Of a stretch of DNA of 64,000 bases, positions 15,692-24,783 are shown in pieces. The notes under the pieces were generated by a model, which had not been told where the DNA came from, made no database searches, and saw only the letters and a program-made list of their open reading frames with translations. The DNA comes from Nanosynbacter sp. (GTDB lineage: Bacteria > Patescibacteriota > Saccharimonadia > Saccharimonadales > Saccharimonadaceae). Position numbers and translations under genes: made by a program. The stretch is taken from positions 1 through 64,000 of the forward strand of contig JABZKD010000004.1 in assembly GCA_015257455.1 (NCBI GenBank), read 5' to 3'. Every line of letters starts with the position of its first letter. Within the stretch, counting starts at the first letter, position 1.

Positions 15692-18604
15692 TTAGATCTT
15701 TTCTAGCGATATCGTGATAGTTTCACCCTGGACTTTTACGATCTCATCGTAAGCAAAGTTTCCTTCTTTCACTAATTCTTCCGCCAAGACCTCATTCATC
15801 AGCATTTCACGGTAAGTTTCCGGCACTTCCATTGAAACCATTAACCTAATTCGATCATCGACATTAAGTCCGGCCTTCTTGCGTGCTGCCTGTACGAAGC
15901 GAATCAATTCGCGAATCTTGCCTTCTTCTAGTAATTCTGGTGTCAAAGTCTTATCGAGCACCAAAGCTTCCCCATGTTCAACCGATTTCACATTCACTTC
16001 TTCCATAATAATCTGCTCATAGAAGCCGTCCAGCTTTTCACCCGCGTAAACTAGCTTCGCTAGTGGCTGACGCACTTTAATTTGCGCCTCAGTTTCCGTC
16101 TTCTTCATTCTTTCTGCTAAGCCAGTCGTGATAATCTCACGCGTCTTTGCCATCTGAACAAGCACCGCCTCATCGATTACCCCAGCTTCTGGCCAATCCA
16201 AAAGATGCACTGATTCTGGAATTTCCGAATTCACTACACCTGCGCCGGTCATCTTCTGATAAAGCTCCTCAGCGAGGAATGGCGTAAATGGTGCCAAAAT
16301 CTTCGCAAGATAAATCAGCACATAGTACAGCGTCGAATAGGCTTCCAACTTATCCTGGTCGTCTTCCGACTTCCAGAAGCGCCTACGTGACCTACGCACA
16401 AACCAGTTCGACATATCATCGATAAATTCCAACACCGAAGAAAGTGCCGCTGGAATATTATAAGCTTCCATACCTTCTGTAATCTGATTACGCACCTGAT
16501 GGACCCTTGAAACTAACCAAATATCTAATGGGTTCACAAATTCACTCACCGCCATCGCCTGATCCGAATCAAAGCCATCGACTTCTGCATACATCGTAAA
16601 GAAATCATAAACATTCCAAATCATCGATAACTTACGTGCCACATCCGACACATCCTTATCGATCAATGAGAAATCTTCTCCTGCCAGCACTGGCGAAGAA
16701 AGCATCAAGAAACGCAAAGAATCCGCCGAATATTGATCCATCAAAAGATTTGGATCAGTGTAATTTCCTAGTGATTTCGACATCTTGCGGCCATCATTGC
16801 CCGCCAAGGTACCAGTAGTAATTACATTCTTATAAGCAATATCCGAAAAAAGTGCGGTATTCACCACATGCACATAATAGAACCACGCACGCACCTGGCC
16901 CACGTATTCCACGATAAAATCTGCCGGATAATTCTTTTCAAATTTTTCGCGATTTTCAAAAGGATAGTGTAACTGCGCAAATGGCATCGAACCAGATTCG
17001 AACCAACAATCTAACACCTTATCAATACGCTTAAAATGCTCGCCATCAATCTCAAATTCAATTTCATCCACCCATGGACGATGATAATCTTCGAGTCTCG
17101 TACCCGAAAGTTCATAAAGTTCATCATAAGAACCCACCACTTTCACGCTTCCCTTATCGCCCTTCCAAACTGGCATTGCCGTGGCAAAGAAACGATCACG
17201 TGACAAATTCCAATCTGGTGCCGCTTCGATATTCTTTTCGAAACGACCATGCTTCAAATATTCTGGAAACCAATTAATTTTTTCATTTTCAGAAATCAAC
17301 ATGGTTTTCGAATCGGTCACATTGAAGAACCAACTTGGAAATGCTCGGTAAATAATACGTTGCTTCGAACGTGGATTGAATGGATATTCGTGTTTAATAT
17401 ACTTAATACGATAAACGATACCCTTTTCGAGCAGCATCTTAGCAATAATTTTATTCGCCGCCCAAAGTTCAATACCATTTTCATCGGTCTTACGTACGCC
17501 GAGGTCCATCAACCATTTTTCAGCTGCCTCCACGTAGTAACCCTGTTCATCCAAAAGATCCACAAAGTCCACTTCGTGTGCCAAAGCCAAATCATAGTCC
17601 GCCTCACCATAAGCTGGAGCGATATGTACGATACCTGTACCATCTTCATCCGAAACATATTCTGCAGTCAGTACATGATAAGTATCTTTCTGACGTTCCT
17701 CACGCGAGAAATTCTCCATCAAAGGCTGATATTCTAGACCCACTAATTCCGCACCCGAAAGCTCCTTCAAAAATTTATATTCCCCTTCAAAAACTTCTGC
17801 CGCTGTCTTCACTAGTGTTACGATTTTCTCTTCCCCTACCTGATACAGACCATAGGTCAATTTTTCATTTACCGCTAAAACCAAGTTCGCTGGCAAAGTC
17901 CAAGGCGTAGTCGTCCAAGCTAACAGATATGCTCCCTGAAGTCCCCCTTCACTCACTACCTTAAATTTCACGAATACCGATGGATCGGTCACCTCTTGAT
18001 ATGCATCATTATCCATCGTCACTTCCGCTTTTGAAACCGGCGTCGAGAATTTGGTGTCGTACATCAAAACTTTGCGACCCTCGAAAATCAAGCCCTTTTC
18101 ATACAAGGTTTTAAATGCCCACCAAACCGATTCCATATAATTCTTATCCATCGTACGATAAGCCCCACGAAAATCCACCCAACGGCCAATACGCTCAATT
18201 GTCGATTCCCAAGCTTCCGAATTTGCCACCATCGAAGCCTTAGCCTTCTCAATGTAGGTAGCTAGCGGCCACTTCATGCCAATTTCGCGACGGTCTGTAA
18301 TCCCTAATTGTTTCTCGACAAAATTCTCTGCTGGTAGCCCGTGACAGTCCCAACCCCAACGACGTTCTACCCGTTTTCCACGCATCGTCCAAAACCTTGG
18401 CACTGCATCCTTCGTCACTGAAGAAAGTAGCGTCCCGTGATGTGGCATACCAGTAATAAACGGAGGTCCATCATAAAAAACATATGAATTATCAATATCG
18501 CGTTGCTCAATCGATTTTTCAAAAGTCTGATTTTTCTTCCAGAATTCGATCAACGCTTTTTCATATTCTAAAGCTCGTCTTCTTGTATTTGCTTGATATT
18601 TCAT
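15692..18604 (-). CDS. ileS: Isoleucyl-tRNA synthetase
   Basis: Class I synthetase charging tRNA-Ile. The HIGH-type motif is in PPFITGMPHHGTLLSS (about residues 46-61). The editing domain includes LAWTTTPWTLPAN. The KMSKS motif is GRKMSKSLGNY near residue 600, followed by an anticodon-binding domain with IDDMSNWFVRRSRRRFW. It has 970 residues and ends without a zinc-binding C-terminal domain, as in the eukaryote-like type of IleRS. It starts 11 nt after the HD-domain gene with GAGGAAAT as ribosome binding site, so the two are co-transcribed. The cognate tRNA-Ile(GAT) gene is at 44.6 kb. Confidence 0.95.
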   Translation of the reverse strand: MKYQANTRRRALEYEKALIEFWKKNQTFEKSIEQRDIDNSYVFYDGPPFITGMPHHGTLLSSVTKDAVPRFWTMRGKRVERRWGWDCHGLPAENFVEKQLGITDRREIGMKWPLATYIEKAKASMVANSEAWESTIERIGRWVDFRGAYRTMDKNYMESVWWAFKTLYEKGLIFEGRKVLMYDTKFSTPVSKAEVTMDNDAYQEVTDPSVFVKFKVVSEGGLQGAYLLAWTTTPWTLPANLVLAVNEKLTYGLYQVGEEKIVTLVKTAAEVFEGEYKFLKELSGAELVGLEYQPLMENFSREERQKDTYHVLTAEYVSDEDGTGIVHIAPAYGEADYDLALAHEVDFVDLLDEQGYYVEAAEKWLMDLGVRKTDENGIELWAANKIIAKMLLEKGIVYRIKYIKHEYPFNPRSKQRIIYRAFPSWFFNVTDSKTMLISENEKINWFPEYLKHGRFEKNIEAAPDWNLSRDRFFATAMPVWKGDKGSVKVVGSYDELYELSGTRLEDYHRPWVDEIEFEIDGEHFKRIDKVLDCWFESGSMPFAQLHYPFENREKFEKNYPADFIVEYVGQVRAWFYYVHVVNTALFSDIAYKNVITTGTLAGNDGRKMSKSLGNYTDPNLLMDQYSADSLRFLMLSSPVLAGEDFSLIDKDVSDVARKLSMIWNVYDFFTMYAEVDGFDSDQAMAVSEFVNPLDIWLVSRVHQVRNQITEGMEAYNIPAALSSVLEFIDDMSNWFVRRSRRRFWKSEDDQDKLEAYSTLYYVLIYLAKILAPFTPFLAEELYQKMTGAGVVNSEIPESVHLLDWPEAGVIDEAVLVQMAKTREIITTGLAERMKKTETEAQIKVRQPLAKLVYAGEKLDGFYEQIIMEEVNVKSVEHGEALVLDKTLTPELLEEGKIRELIRFVQAARKKAGLNVDDRIRLMVSMEVPETYREMLMNEVLAEELVKEGNFAYDEIVKVQGETITISLEKI

Positions 18605-18615
18605 ATTTCCTCTTT

Positions 18616-19284
18616 CTAATCCGTTTCCTCTGTATTTTTCAAAATTTTCGTATATATTCCGTTCGGTTCATCCATTGTGGTTTCAATAATTTCTTCGCGG
18701 AATAATTCGTAAATATTTCCTTCTATTTTGTCGTCAAAGTACAATTTTAAATCGTATAACCTGCGTAAATGTTCTCCTGCACGTCGAATATTGTGCCTGA
18801 TCAAGATATCCGAAAAGCGGTCTGAAATCGTCATAATCCCCGTATGGTGACACATATTGTCGCAAAGCTGAATCAAACGATCATAATCATCAATTTTCAC
18901 ACGCAGCATATATTCCTGCGTCATACGAATCGTATCCTCTTCCATCCCCTCCCAAAATTCGTCACGATTCAAAGTCGGAAAACCATAATAAGTGTGGGTC
19001 ATCGAAATTCGCGCTGGAATTTCCAAACCTTTTTCCATCAAAATTTCATAACCAAAAATTGGGTGCTTTAATCCTGCATGCTTCATTTTCACCCGACCAA
19101 TATCATGCAGCAAACCCACTGCATAAGCCATATCTGGGTCAAGCTGATCTTTTTTCATGGCACGCGCAATCGCCTCTGCTGCTCTCGCCGTACTCCTAGA
19201 GTGCTGCTCCCAGTAGATTTTATATCCAGGCTGCGTTTTGCCCCAGGCAAAAATTGCCTCTGCTTGTTCCCTGATTTTACTCAT
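18616..19284 (-). CDS. HD-domain phosphohydrolase
   Basis: 222-residue HD-superfamily protein. It has the metal-binding pattern H (EQHSRSTARAAE), HD (VGLLHDIGRVKMKHAG) and further His/Asp residues (HTYYGF, QLCDNMCHH). The substrate is unknown; related small HD proteins act on nucleotides or phosphoesters. The start is ATG 19284, since TATAAT lies at 19292-19297 only 7 nt upstream and the longer frame from 19329 would read through the -10 box. It is therefore predicted to be leaderless and co-transcribed with ileS. Confidence 0.8.
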   Translation of the reverse strand: MSKIREQAEAIFAWGKTQPGYKIYWEQHSRSTARAAEAIARAMKKDQLDPDMAYAVGLLHDIGRVKMKHAGLKHPIFGYEILMEKGLEIPARISMTHTYYGFPTLNRDEFWEGMEEDTIRMTQEYMLRVKIDDYDRLIQLCDNMCHHTGIMTISDRFSDILIRHNIRRAGEHLRRLYDLKLYFDDKIEGNIYELFREEIIETTMDEPNGIYTKILKNTEETD

Positions 19285-19359
19285 CCCTTTAATTATACAA
19301 CAAAAAATCTCGACTTCGCTAAAAGCCAAACACCACCATCAAAGTTACCCCCCCAAAAT

Positions 19360-19626
19360 CTAGACTTCGCGAATCACGTACTTCACTTCGGAAATTTGTG
19401 GCAATAGCCTACCCGCCCACTTTTTTACCACCATCCCGTCATCTTGCAAAACCAAAACCGTCGGATACTGCACAATATCTCTCGCTCTCGCAAACATTTC
19501 CCCGTCAATCGTCTCTGGATCGATTAATTCCACCTCTTTTCGCGCCTCATATTCGAAGTCTCGCTTCCACATCTCGGCTTCCGAGGCAAATTCCGAATGT
19601 TGTTTTACCACTATTACTACACGCAT
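19360..19626 (-). CDS. Small thioredoxin-fold protein without redox cysteines
   Basis: 88 residues. The first strand MRVVIVVKQHSEFASEAEMW is followed by an acidic helix, then DIVQYPTVLVLQDDGMVVKKWAG, which has the cis-Pro and beta-hairpin pattern of thioredoxins. There is no CxxC or any cysteine, so an oxidoreductase role is unlikely; a binding or scaffold role is more plausible. Its start overlaps the end of the nrdR-like gene by 10 nt, implying co-translation. Confidence 0.55.
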   Translation of the reverse strand: MRVVIVVKQHSEFASEAEMWKRDFEYEARKEVELIDPETIDGEMFARARDIVQYPTVLVLQDDGMVVKKWAGRLLPQISEVKYVIREV

Positions 19627-20078
19627 TCTTTTTTCTTCTTTCTTTGTTCCCTAATAATACTTTCGAACTCGTCCAAAGTCTTAAACTGCAAAAATACACT
19701 AGCAAATCGCACATAAGCCACTTCATTTTTCTCGGCCAAAACATCCAAAATCGCCTGGCCAATCTCATGCGACTCCACTTCATCTCGGTCCAAAGCATAC
19801 ATTTTTGCCGTCACTGAGTTTACTACGTCCTCGATTTCAAATTCCGAATTAAAAAACTTCCCCACACTACGTTTTACTGCCCCACGCAATTTATCTCGAT
19901 CAAAAACTTCTCGGTTACCACTACGTTTTTTCACTGTCAACGTTGGTAGCTCGATGCGCTCGTAAGTCGTAAAGCGATAACCATCTTTTGTCACTCGCCT
20001 GCGACGAATCATCTGGCCATCCGTAGTTTCCCGGCTTTCCAGCACTTTACTATCGCCAATGCCAATATTTATATTCAT
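19617..20078 (-). CDS. nrdR: NrdR-like ATP-cone regulator lacking the zinc-ribbon cysteines
   Basis: NrdR represses ribonucleotide reductase genes in response to bound dATP/ATP. The ATP-cone (TVKKRSGNREVFDRDKLRGAVKRS and EIGQAILDVLAEKNEVAYVRFASV) is well conserved. The N-terminal DNA-binding part keeps IRRRR and GYRFTTYER, but the four zinc-ligand cysteines are replaced: NINIG where CPxCG is expected and VTKDG where CxxCG is expected. The length of 153 residues is normal. The start codon overlaps a TATAAT box, so the exact 5' end is uncertain. No nrd gene is visible in the window. Confidence 0.85.
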   Translation of the reverse strand: MNINIGIGDSKVLESRETTDGQMIRRRRVTKDGYRFTTYERIELPTLTVKKRSGNREVFDRDKLRGAVKRSVGKFFNSEFEIEDVVNSVTAKMYALDRDEVESHEIGQAILDVLAEKNEVAYVRFASVFLQFKTLDEFESIIREQRKKKKECV

Positions 20079-20093
20079 TATAATTTCTATCTA

Positions 20094-20118
20094 AAATGAC
20101 TGGGCTAGCCAGTCATTT
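20094..20118 (-). terminator. Hairpin after ftsZ
   Basis: AAATGACTGG and CCAGTCATTT form a perfect 10-bp stem just past the ftsZ stop. The T tract is short, so termination may be partial. Confidence 0.55.
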
Positions 20119-20130
20119 CGAATTGTTAAG

Positions 20131-21345
20131 TTATTTTTTGTTGCGGAATCTTGCACGAAGTGAAGGTGGTACATCCAAATCTTCTTCTTCGTCTTTTTTA
20201 CCGATGCGTTCCCAAATATTTTCTTTTGGGGTAGCCGTGAAATCATTTTGGAATTCATTGGTTGAAGCAGTAGAATGGTCGAAACTACTAATTGGCGCCG
20301 CTACTGGCTCGCTAGCCTGTGATTTCATCGCTTCGACACGTTCCATCACTTCCGCATTACGACGTGCTTCTTCTTCCTCGGCACGCTTTTGACGGTAATA
20401 ATCCGAATCAAAACCAGTTGCTACCACGGTAATTACGATTTCATCTTGCAATTCTGGGCGAATTGAAGCACCGAAGATAATGTTAGCATCTGGAGAAACT
20501 GCACCAGTGATTTCCTCAGCCGCTTCCTGAATTTCTGACATTGACATATCATAACCACCAGCTACCGAGAAGAGTACGCCACGAGCACCATCGATCTTCA
20601 CTTCGATCAGTGGTGATTCAATAGCTTGTTGCGCTGCCAATTTTGCACGATTCTCACCGGAAGCGCGACCAATACCCATCAAAGCCGAACCCGCATTCTT
20701 CATAATTGCCTTCACGTCGGCAAAGTCGAGGTTAATCAGTGCATGTTCAGTAATTAATTCTGAAATACCTTGTACACCCTGGCGCAAAACATCATCTGCA
20801 ATCTTAAAAGTCTCAAGTAGTGGTGTACGTGGATCGATAGTTTGTAGTAGACGATCATTAGGAATCGTAATCAAAGCATCGACTTCTTTAGCCAATTTTT
20901 CAATTGCAAAATCTGCATTCTTTTTACGTTGTGCACCTTCAAAAGTAAATGGCTTCGTCACCACACCCACGGTCAAAATATCTTGTTTTTTAGCTTCCTG
21001 AGCCACTACTGGACCAGCACCAGAACCGGTACCACCACCAGCACCCAGAGTAATGAACACCATATCGGCATCCTTAATAGCTTCACAGATGTTGTCACGG
21101 CTTTCTTCCGCGGCGGTTTGACCCTTTTCTGGATCACCACCGGCACCAAGACCTTGGCCGATGTGAACTTTCACGTCTGCATTTGAGTGATGTAGAGCCT
21201 GGGCATCAGTATTTACTGCAATAAACTCAACACCGGAAAGTCCAACTTCCTTCATGCGATTTACCGCAGAACCGCCAGCTCCACCGACACCGATTACTTT
21301 AATCGTCGCTTTGCTTTCCACCTCTGTTGGTTTTATTTCTGGCAT
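20131..21345 (-). CDS. ftsZ: FtsZ cell division GTPase
   Basis: Tubulin homologue forming the Z ring. The N-terminal GTPase has GVGGAGGSAVNRM and the signature loop TLGAGGGTGSGAGPVVA near residues 100-115. The T7-loop region is HALINLDFADVKAIM. After a linker, the C-terminal motif DVPPSLRAR matches the conserved peptide that binds FtsA. 404 residues. GAGGAATAAAG gives a good ribosome binding site. It follows ftsA by 68 bp. Confidence 0.97.
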   Translation of the reverse strand: MPEIKPTEVESKATIKVIGVGGAGGSAVNRMKEVGLSGVEFIAVNTDAQALHHSNADVKVHIGQGLGAGGDPEKGQTAAEESRDNICEAIKDADMVFITLGAGGGTGSGAGPVVAQEAKKQDILTVGVVTKPFTFEGAQRKKNADFAIEKLAKEVDALITIPNDRLLQTIDPRTPLLETFKIADDVLRQGVQGISELITEHALINLDFADVKAIMKNAGSALMGIGRASGENRAKLAAQQAIESPLIEVKIDGARGVLFSVAGGYDMSMSEIQEAAEEITGAVSPDANIIFGASIRPELQDEIVITVVATGFDSDYYRQKRAEEEEARRNAEVMERVEAMKSQASEPVAAPISSFDHSTASTNEFQNDFTATPKENIWERIGKKDEEEDLDVPPSLRARFRNKK

Positions 21346-21413
21346 CTTTATTCCTCACTTTTAACTATAGATTACTTCTATATTAACACATTTCTAGCCA
21401 GAATAAGAGATTT

Positions 21414-22622
21414 TTATCTTCCACCACCAAATAATTTACTAAGAAAACCCACCGGTTTTTCTTCCACGCGCATTTCTTGCTCGCGCATATCGTCATTCAT
21501 CATCAAAGCTAAACCAATCGCCACCGCGAAACGAGGCTTCTTGGTTTCATTATCAATATGAGTCACATCCATTAGCGGCAAACCAATCCTAGTGGCTACT
21601 TCCATATGCTCCCTCGCGAAGCGTTCAATTCCACGCATCTCCGCGCCTCCGCCCGTCAAAACTACACCTTCCGGTAATTTCTTTTCATAACCCGCAATCG
21701 CAATTTCTTTCTTCACGTGTTCAAAAATATCAATCAAACGATCTTCTACGATACGATTCACCATGGTCTTCGTAAAGCTAATTGATTCATCGCCAAAGCG
21801 CATCGTCATTGGCTTATCATTATCAATCAATTCCGCCGTCACATATTTCATCTTAATTTCTTCGGCCACTTCCGTACTCACCGCTAAACTGATCGCGATA
21901 TCATTCGTAATATGATTCGCCCCCACATTAATCACCCCGAAATATTGCAAGAAACCTTCCATAAAAATCGCCACCGAAGTCGTCGCGGCGCCCATCTCGA
22001 CTACCGCTACGCCATTCTCTTTTTGACTTTCAAGTAATACAGCGCGTCCAGCCGCTACTGCCGTTGGTACCAATTTCAAAGCGTTAATATTTAGGGATCC
22101 AGCCACCTCTTTCAAATTCATGCAGACTGGCAAAAGTGCCGAGACCACATTCGCTTGCATTTCTAATTTAACCCCGCGCATACCGATTGGATTTCTAATT
22201 CCACCCTGACCCGCAATTGTATATTCTACCGGAATCACATCAAGTAGTGCGCGATTATCTGGCACAATACCTGATACTGCGAATTCCTTTAAGCGCGCCA
22301 CATCCGCCTCGGTAATTTCCGAACCCGTAATCGAGATGCCACCCTGTGTTGGCGCTGTGCCGACATTCGAACCATTAATTGAAAGATAAGCGTCCGTCAA
22401 ATTCATCCCGATCATTCGGTCAATTTCGATAGAAGCCGTTTCGAGCGCATGCACCGCATTACGTAAATTCGTCACCACACCCTTACTCATGCCCCCATTT
22501 TGTGGCGACTCAATCTTACCCACTACGGTAATCTGACCATTCATCTCACTGAGGACGACTTCGCGAATATTTTGCGTCCCCATATCGATGCCAAAACTAA
22601 ACTTTGGTACTTGCTCGTTCAT
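21414..22622 (-). CDS. ftsA: FtsA actin-like division protein
   Basis: Tethers FtsZ to the membrane. The actin-fold ATPase has SFGIDMGTQNIREVVL at the N-terminus, the 1C-domain region, AVVEMGAATTSVAIF (phosphate 2) and GVVLTGGGAEMRGI (adenosine loop). The C-terminus, GFLSKLFGGGR, is a short amphipathic membrane-targeting helix. 402 residues. TATAAT at 22631-22636 leaves an 8-nt gap to the ATG, so a leaderless mRNA is predicted. Confidence 0.95.
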   Translation of the reverse strand: MNEQVPKFSFGIDMGTQNIREVVLSEMNGQITVVGKIESPQNGGMSKGVVTNLRNAVHALETASIEIDRMIGMNLTDAYLSINGSNVGTAPTQGGISITGSEITEADVARLKEFAVSGIVPDNRALLDVIPVEYTIAGQGGIRNPIGMRGVKLEMQANVVSALLPVCMNLKEVAGSLNINALKLVPTAVAAGRAVLLESQKENGVAVVEMGAATTSVAIFMEGFLQYFGVINVGANHITNDIAISLAVSTEVAEEIKMKYVTAELIDNDKPMTMRFGDESISFTKTMVNRIVEDRLIDIFEHVKKEIAIAGYEKKLPEGVVLTGGGAEMRGIERFAREHMEVATRIGLPLMDVTHIDNETKKPRFAVAIGLALMMNDDMREQEMRVEEKPVGFLSKLFGGGR

Positions 22623-22668
22623 ATATTTTCATTATAACATAAACATTTTCCAGTCTATAACAAAAAAT

Positions 22669-22784
22669 CTGACGACTCGCGCCAGATTTTTCTAAATCTA
22701 CTGACATTTGCACCAGATTTCCTGAAAAACCTACTGACGACTCGCGCCAGATTTTCCTGAATCTACTGACAGCCCCCACGTCAG
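22669..22784 (-). repeat. Four tandem hairpin repeats downstream of map
   Basis: Four copies of a CTGAC...(G/C)CAG inverted repeat begin at 22669, 22701, 22734 and 22766 (32-33-bp period). Copies one and three are identical over 17 bp. Each can fold into a short hairpin, and the last one on the minus strand is followed by TTTTTT and should terminate map transcription. Confidence 0.75.
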
Positions 22785-22794
22785 ATTTTCAATG

Positions 22795-23553
22795 CTATTC
22801 TTTTGGGCAATTTGGCAAAGTCAAAACTTCGTAACCATCTTCGGTCACTAGAATCGTATGTTCACAGTGACAGCCGATCGAACCATCCGAAAGCACCACA
22901 TCCCAACCGCTCTCCGGATCCACATGATTATATGGCTTACCCAGAGACGACATTGGTTCAATACAAAGTGTATCACCCGGTTTCAAAACATATCCGCGCC
23001 CACGTTTGCCGTAATTTGGCACTTCTGGCTCCATATGCATCGATTTACCGATAAAATGACCGACATAATTTTCAATCACCCCAAGATGTCCCGCGCGCAA
23101 TACTTTTTCTACCGCATAGCCGATATCACCCAAATGCACCCCTGGCGCCACTGTCTCGATTCCCGCCCAAAGCGCCTTTTCGGTAGTCTTAATCATCTGT
23201 TTTACTGCTGGATTTGCCTTACCGACCACTGTAGTAAATGCCGCATCCGTATGGTATCCCTTATAGCCGATCACCAAATCAAATGACACTTTGTCGCCAT
23301 CTTCCAGCGCATAATCAGTATTCGGCGCACCATGCACTAATTCATCATTCACCGAAATACAAATCGATCCTGGAAATTTCTCTTCTAATTCATCATAAGA
23401 AACCGTCGCTCCCCGTGACACAATCTGTTGCCTTACCCAGGCATCCAGCTCACGCTTGGTCATTCCTACTGCGACGTACTCGCGTAAATCCCGCAAAATC
23501 TCCCCCAAAATCTTGCCGCCTTCGCGCATTGCTTCAATTTTTGCTTTATCCAT
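22795..23553 (-). CDS. map: Methionine aminopeptidase, type I
   Basis: Removes the initiator methionine. It shows the metal-ligand pattern of the family: HGAPN (His), DLVIGYKGYHTDAA (two Asp), GHFIGKSMHMEP (His), IEPM (Glu) and CEHTILV (Glu). The 252-residue length is standard without an N-terminal extension. TATAAT at 23561-23566 lies 7 nt upstream of the ATG, predicting a leaderless transcript. Together with def and fmt in this window it completes N-terminal methionine processing. Confidence 0.96.
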   Translation of the reverse strand: MDKAKIEAMREGGKILGEILRDLREYVAVGMTKRELDAWVRQQIVSRGATVSYDELEEKFPGSICISVNDELVHGAPNTDYALEDGDKVSFDLVIGYKGYHTDAAFTTVVGKANPAVKQMIKTTEKALWAGIETVAPGVHLGDIGYAVEKVLRAGHLGVIENYVGHFIGKSMHMEPEVPNYGKRGRGYVLKPGDTLCIEPMSSLGKPYNHVDPESGWDVVLSDGSIGCHCEHTILVTEDGYEVLTLPNCPKE

Positions 23554-23615
23554 AATTGATATTATACTACTCTTTTATACCCCTGTTAATATTTCTGTCA
23601 ACTAACGCCAAACTT

Positions 23616-24179
23616 CTAAATTACTTTTAACCTACACCAATAGTTCTGGCATTTTTCCGCCTCAACTAGCGCCAAAATTCTCTGATTTACCGTTTTTTCG
23701 TCACCATTTCCGTCCACTTCGTAAACTTTTAGGCCTTTTTCCTTCATTTTTGCTAAAAACGGCACACTTTTTTCTCGGTAATAATTAATTTTACGCTGCC
23801 AAACCGCCAGATTGTCGTCTTCCCGGCCCCTTAGGCTTAATCTACGGTAAAGCTCATCTTCATCCACCCGAATATCTACTACGAACTCTACCTCTTGAAA
23901 AATTCCAGTATTTTCCAACATCTCTACCTGTTCGACGCTTCCCGGCTGACCATCAAATACTACATCCTTACCCGATTTTATTTCCCGGTACATATTTTCC
24001 GTCAAAAGCGCCACCAAAAGTTCTTCTGGAATCATCGCCCCCGTCTGAGTATATTCCTCAAACCGCTTCGAATCACGAATCAATTGCCCCGCTGAAAGCC
24101 AAGTTCGCCCCAGTTCCGCCGCCAACATTCTTCCCTGCGTCGATTTTCCTGCCCCCGCCGGACCGTAAATCATAATCAT
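23616..24179 (-). CDS. Adenylate-kinase-like nucleoside monophosphate kinase
   Basis: P-loop kinase of 187 residues. Walker A is YGPAGAGKSTQGR at the N-terminus. The NMP-binding region is WLSAGQLIR and VVFDGQPGSVEQ, and RRLSLRGREDDN is a LID-like segment without a zinc-binding insert. It resembles short adenylate kinases but departs from the canonical DGFPR motif (here DGQPGS), so substrate preference may differ. It follows the other adk gene by 16 nt with AAAGG as ribosome binding site. The extreme C-terminus (CQNYWCRLKVI) is atypical. Confidence 0.75.
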   Translation of the reverse strand: MIMIYGPAGAGKSTQGRMLAAELGRTWLSAGQLIRDSKRFEEYTQTGAMIPEELLVALLTENMYREIKSGKDVVFDGQPGSVEQVEMLENTGIFQEVEFVVDIRVDEDELYRRLSLRGREDDNLAVWQRKINYYREKSVPFLAKMKEKGLKVYEVDGNGDEKTVNQRILALVEAEKCQNYWCRLKVI

Positions 24180-24195
24180 TCTTATGCGCCTTTCT

Positions 24196-24726
24196 TTATT
24201 TCCTTATTACTTCGTTTTTCATCATCGAAAGCGCCCTCTCGTAGACCTCTTCCGGCGTCCCTACCCCGTCAAGCACCAAAAATCCTACCCCACTTCCGAG
24301 TAGTGGTGCAATAATTTTCCCTCTGTTATCTTGGTAAATTTTCCAGCGTTCTTCAAAAATTTCCGGCGAATCTTGCTCGCGTCCCCTTAAAGCGATACGT
24401 TTTTCCACCTCGGCTTTTGACACATCCACCTCTATCATGTAATCAATTTTAATTCCCCTCGACATTAAAATATCTACTTGGTTTGCCGTCCTCGGATATC
24501 CGTCAACAATTGCATTTTGCGCAGTTTCTAATCTCGAAAAAATCAAATTCGACACCATCTGATCGTCAAACAACTGCGCCGTTGCCAATTTTTCTTGCAC
24601 CCACGGCTCCTTGCTTTCTCTCAGAATCGCTCCACCGGAAATCCATTCCCAGCCTAGCTCCTCCGCTAATCTTTTACCTAAAGTACTTTTGCCGCTTCCC
24701 GGTCCGCCTAAAAATATTACATTCAT
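24196..24726 (-). CDS. adk: Adenylate kinase (short form)
   Basis: Interconverts ATP + AMP and 2 ADP. Walker A is LGGPGSGKSTLGKRLA, the AMP-binding segment is WISGGAILRESK, and the canonical AIVDGYPRTANQVDIL motif is present. KRIALRGREQDSPE is a short LID. The chosen start, ATG 24726, lies 7 nt after a TATACT -10 box; the longer frame starts before that box. 176 residues. Of the two neighbouring paralogues this one keeps the DGYPR signature and is the better candidate for the essential enzyme. Confidence 0.85.
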   Translation of the reverse strand: MNVIFLGGPGSGKSTLGKRLAEELGWEWISGGAILRESKEPWVQEKLATAQLFDDQMVSNLIFSRLETAQNAIVDGYPRTANQVDILMSRGIKIDYMIEVDVSKAEVEKRIALRGREQDSPEIFEERWKIYQDNRGKIIAPLLGSGVGFLVLDGVGTPEEVYERALSMMKNEVIRK

Positions 24727-24752
24727 TATTTTAAGTATACCATTAACTGACA

Positions 24753-24781
24753 TCAAAAAACCCTCATCTGCGAGGGTTTTT
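24753..24781 (-). terminator. Terminator of rpsU
   Basis: AAAAACCCTC and GAGGGTTTTTT form a stem around GCAGAT directly after the rpsU stop. Confidence 0.85.
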
Positions 24782-24783
24782 AG

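Noticed and set aside
22597..22779. 60-codon minus-strand frame over the hairpin array
   Set aside because: It is composed of the tandem hairpin repeats and runs into the ftsA promoter and start; no ribosome binding site.
22669..22784. Possible CRISPR array
   Set aside because: Repeats are only about 17 bp, the intervals are similar to one another rather than unique, and no cas gene is nearby.
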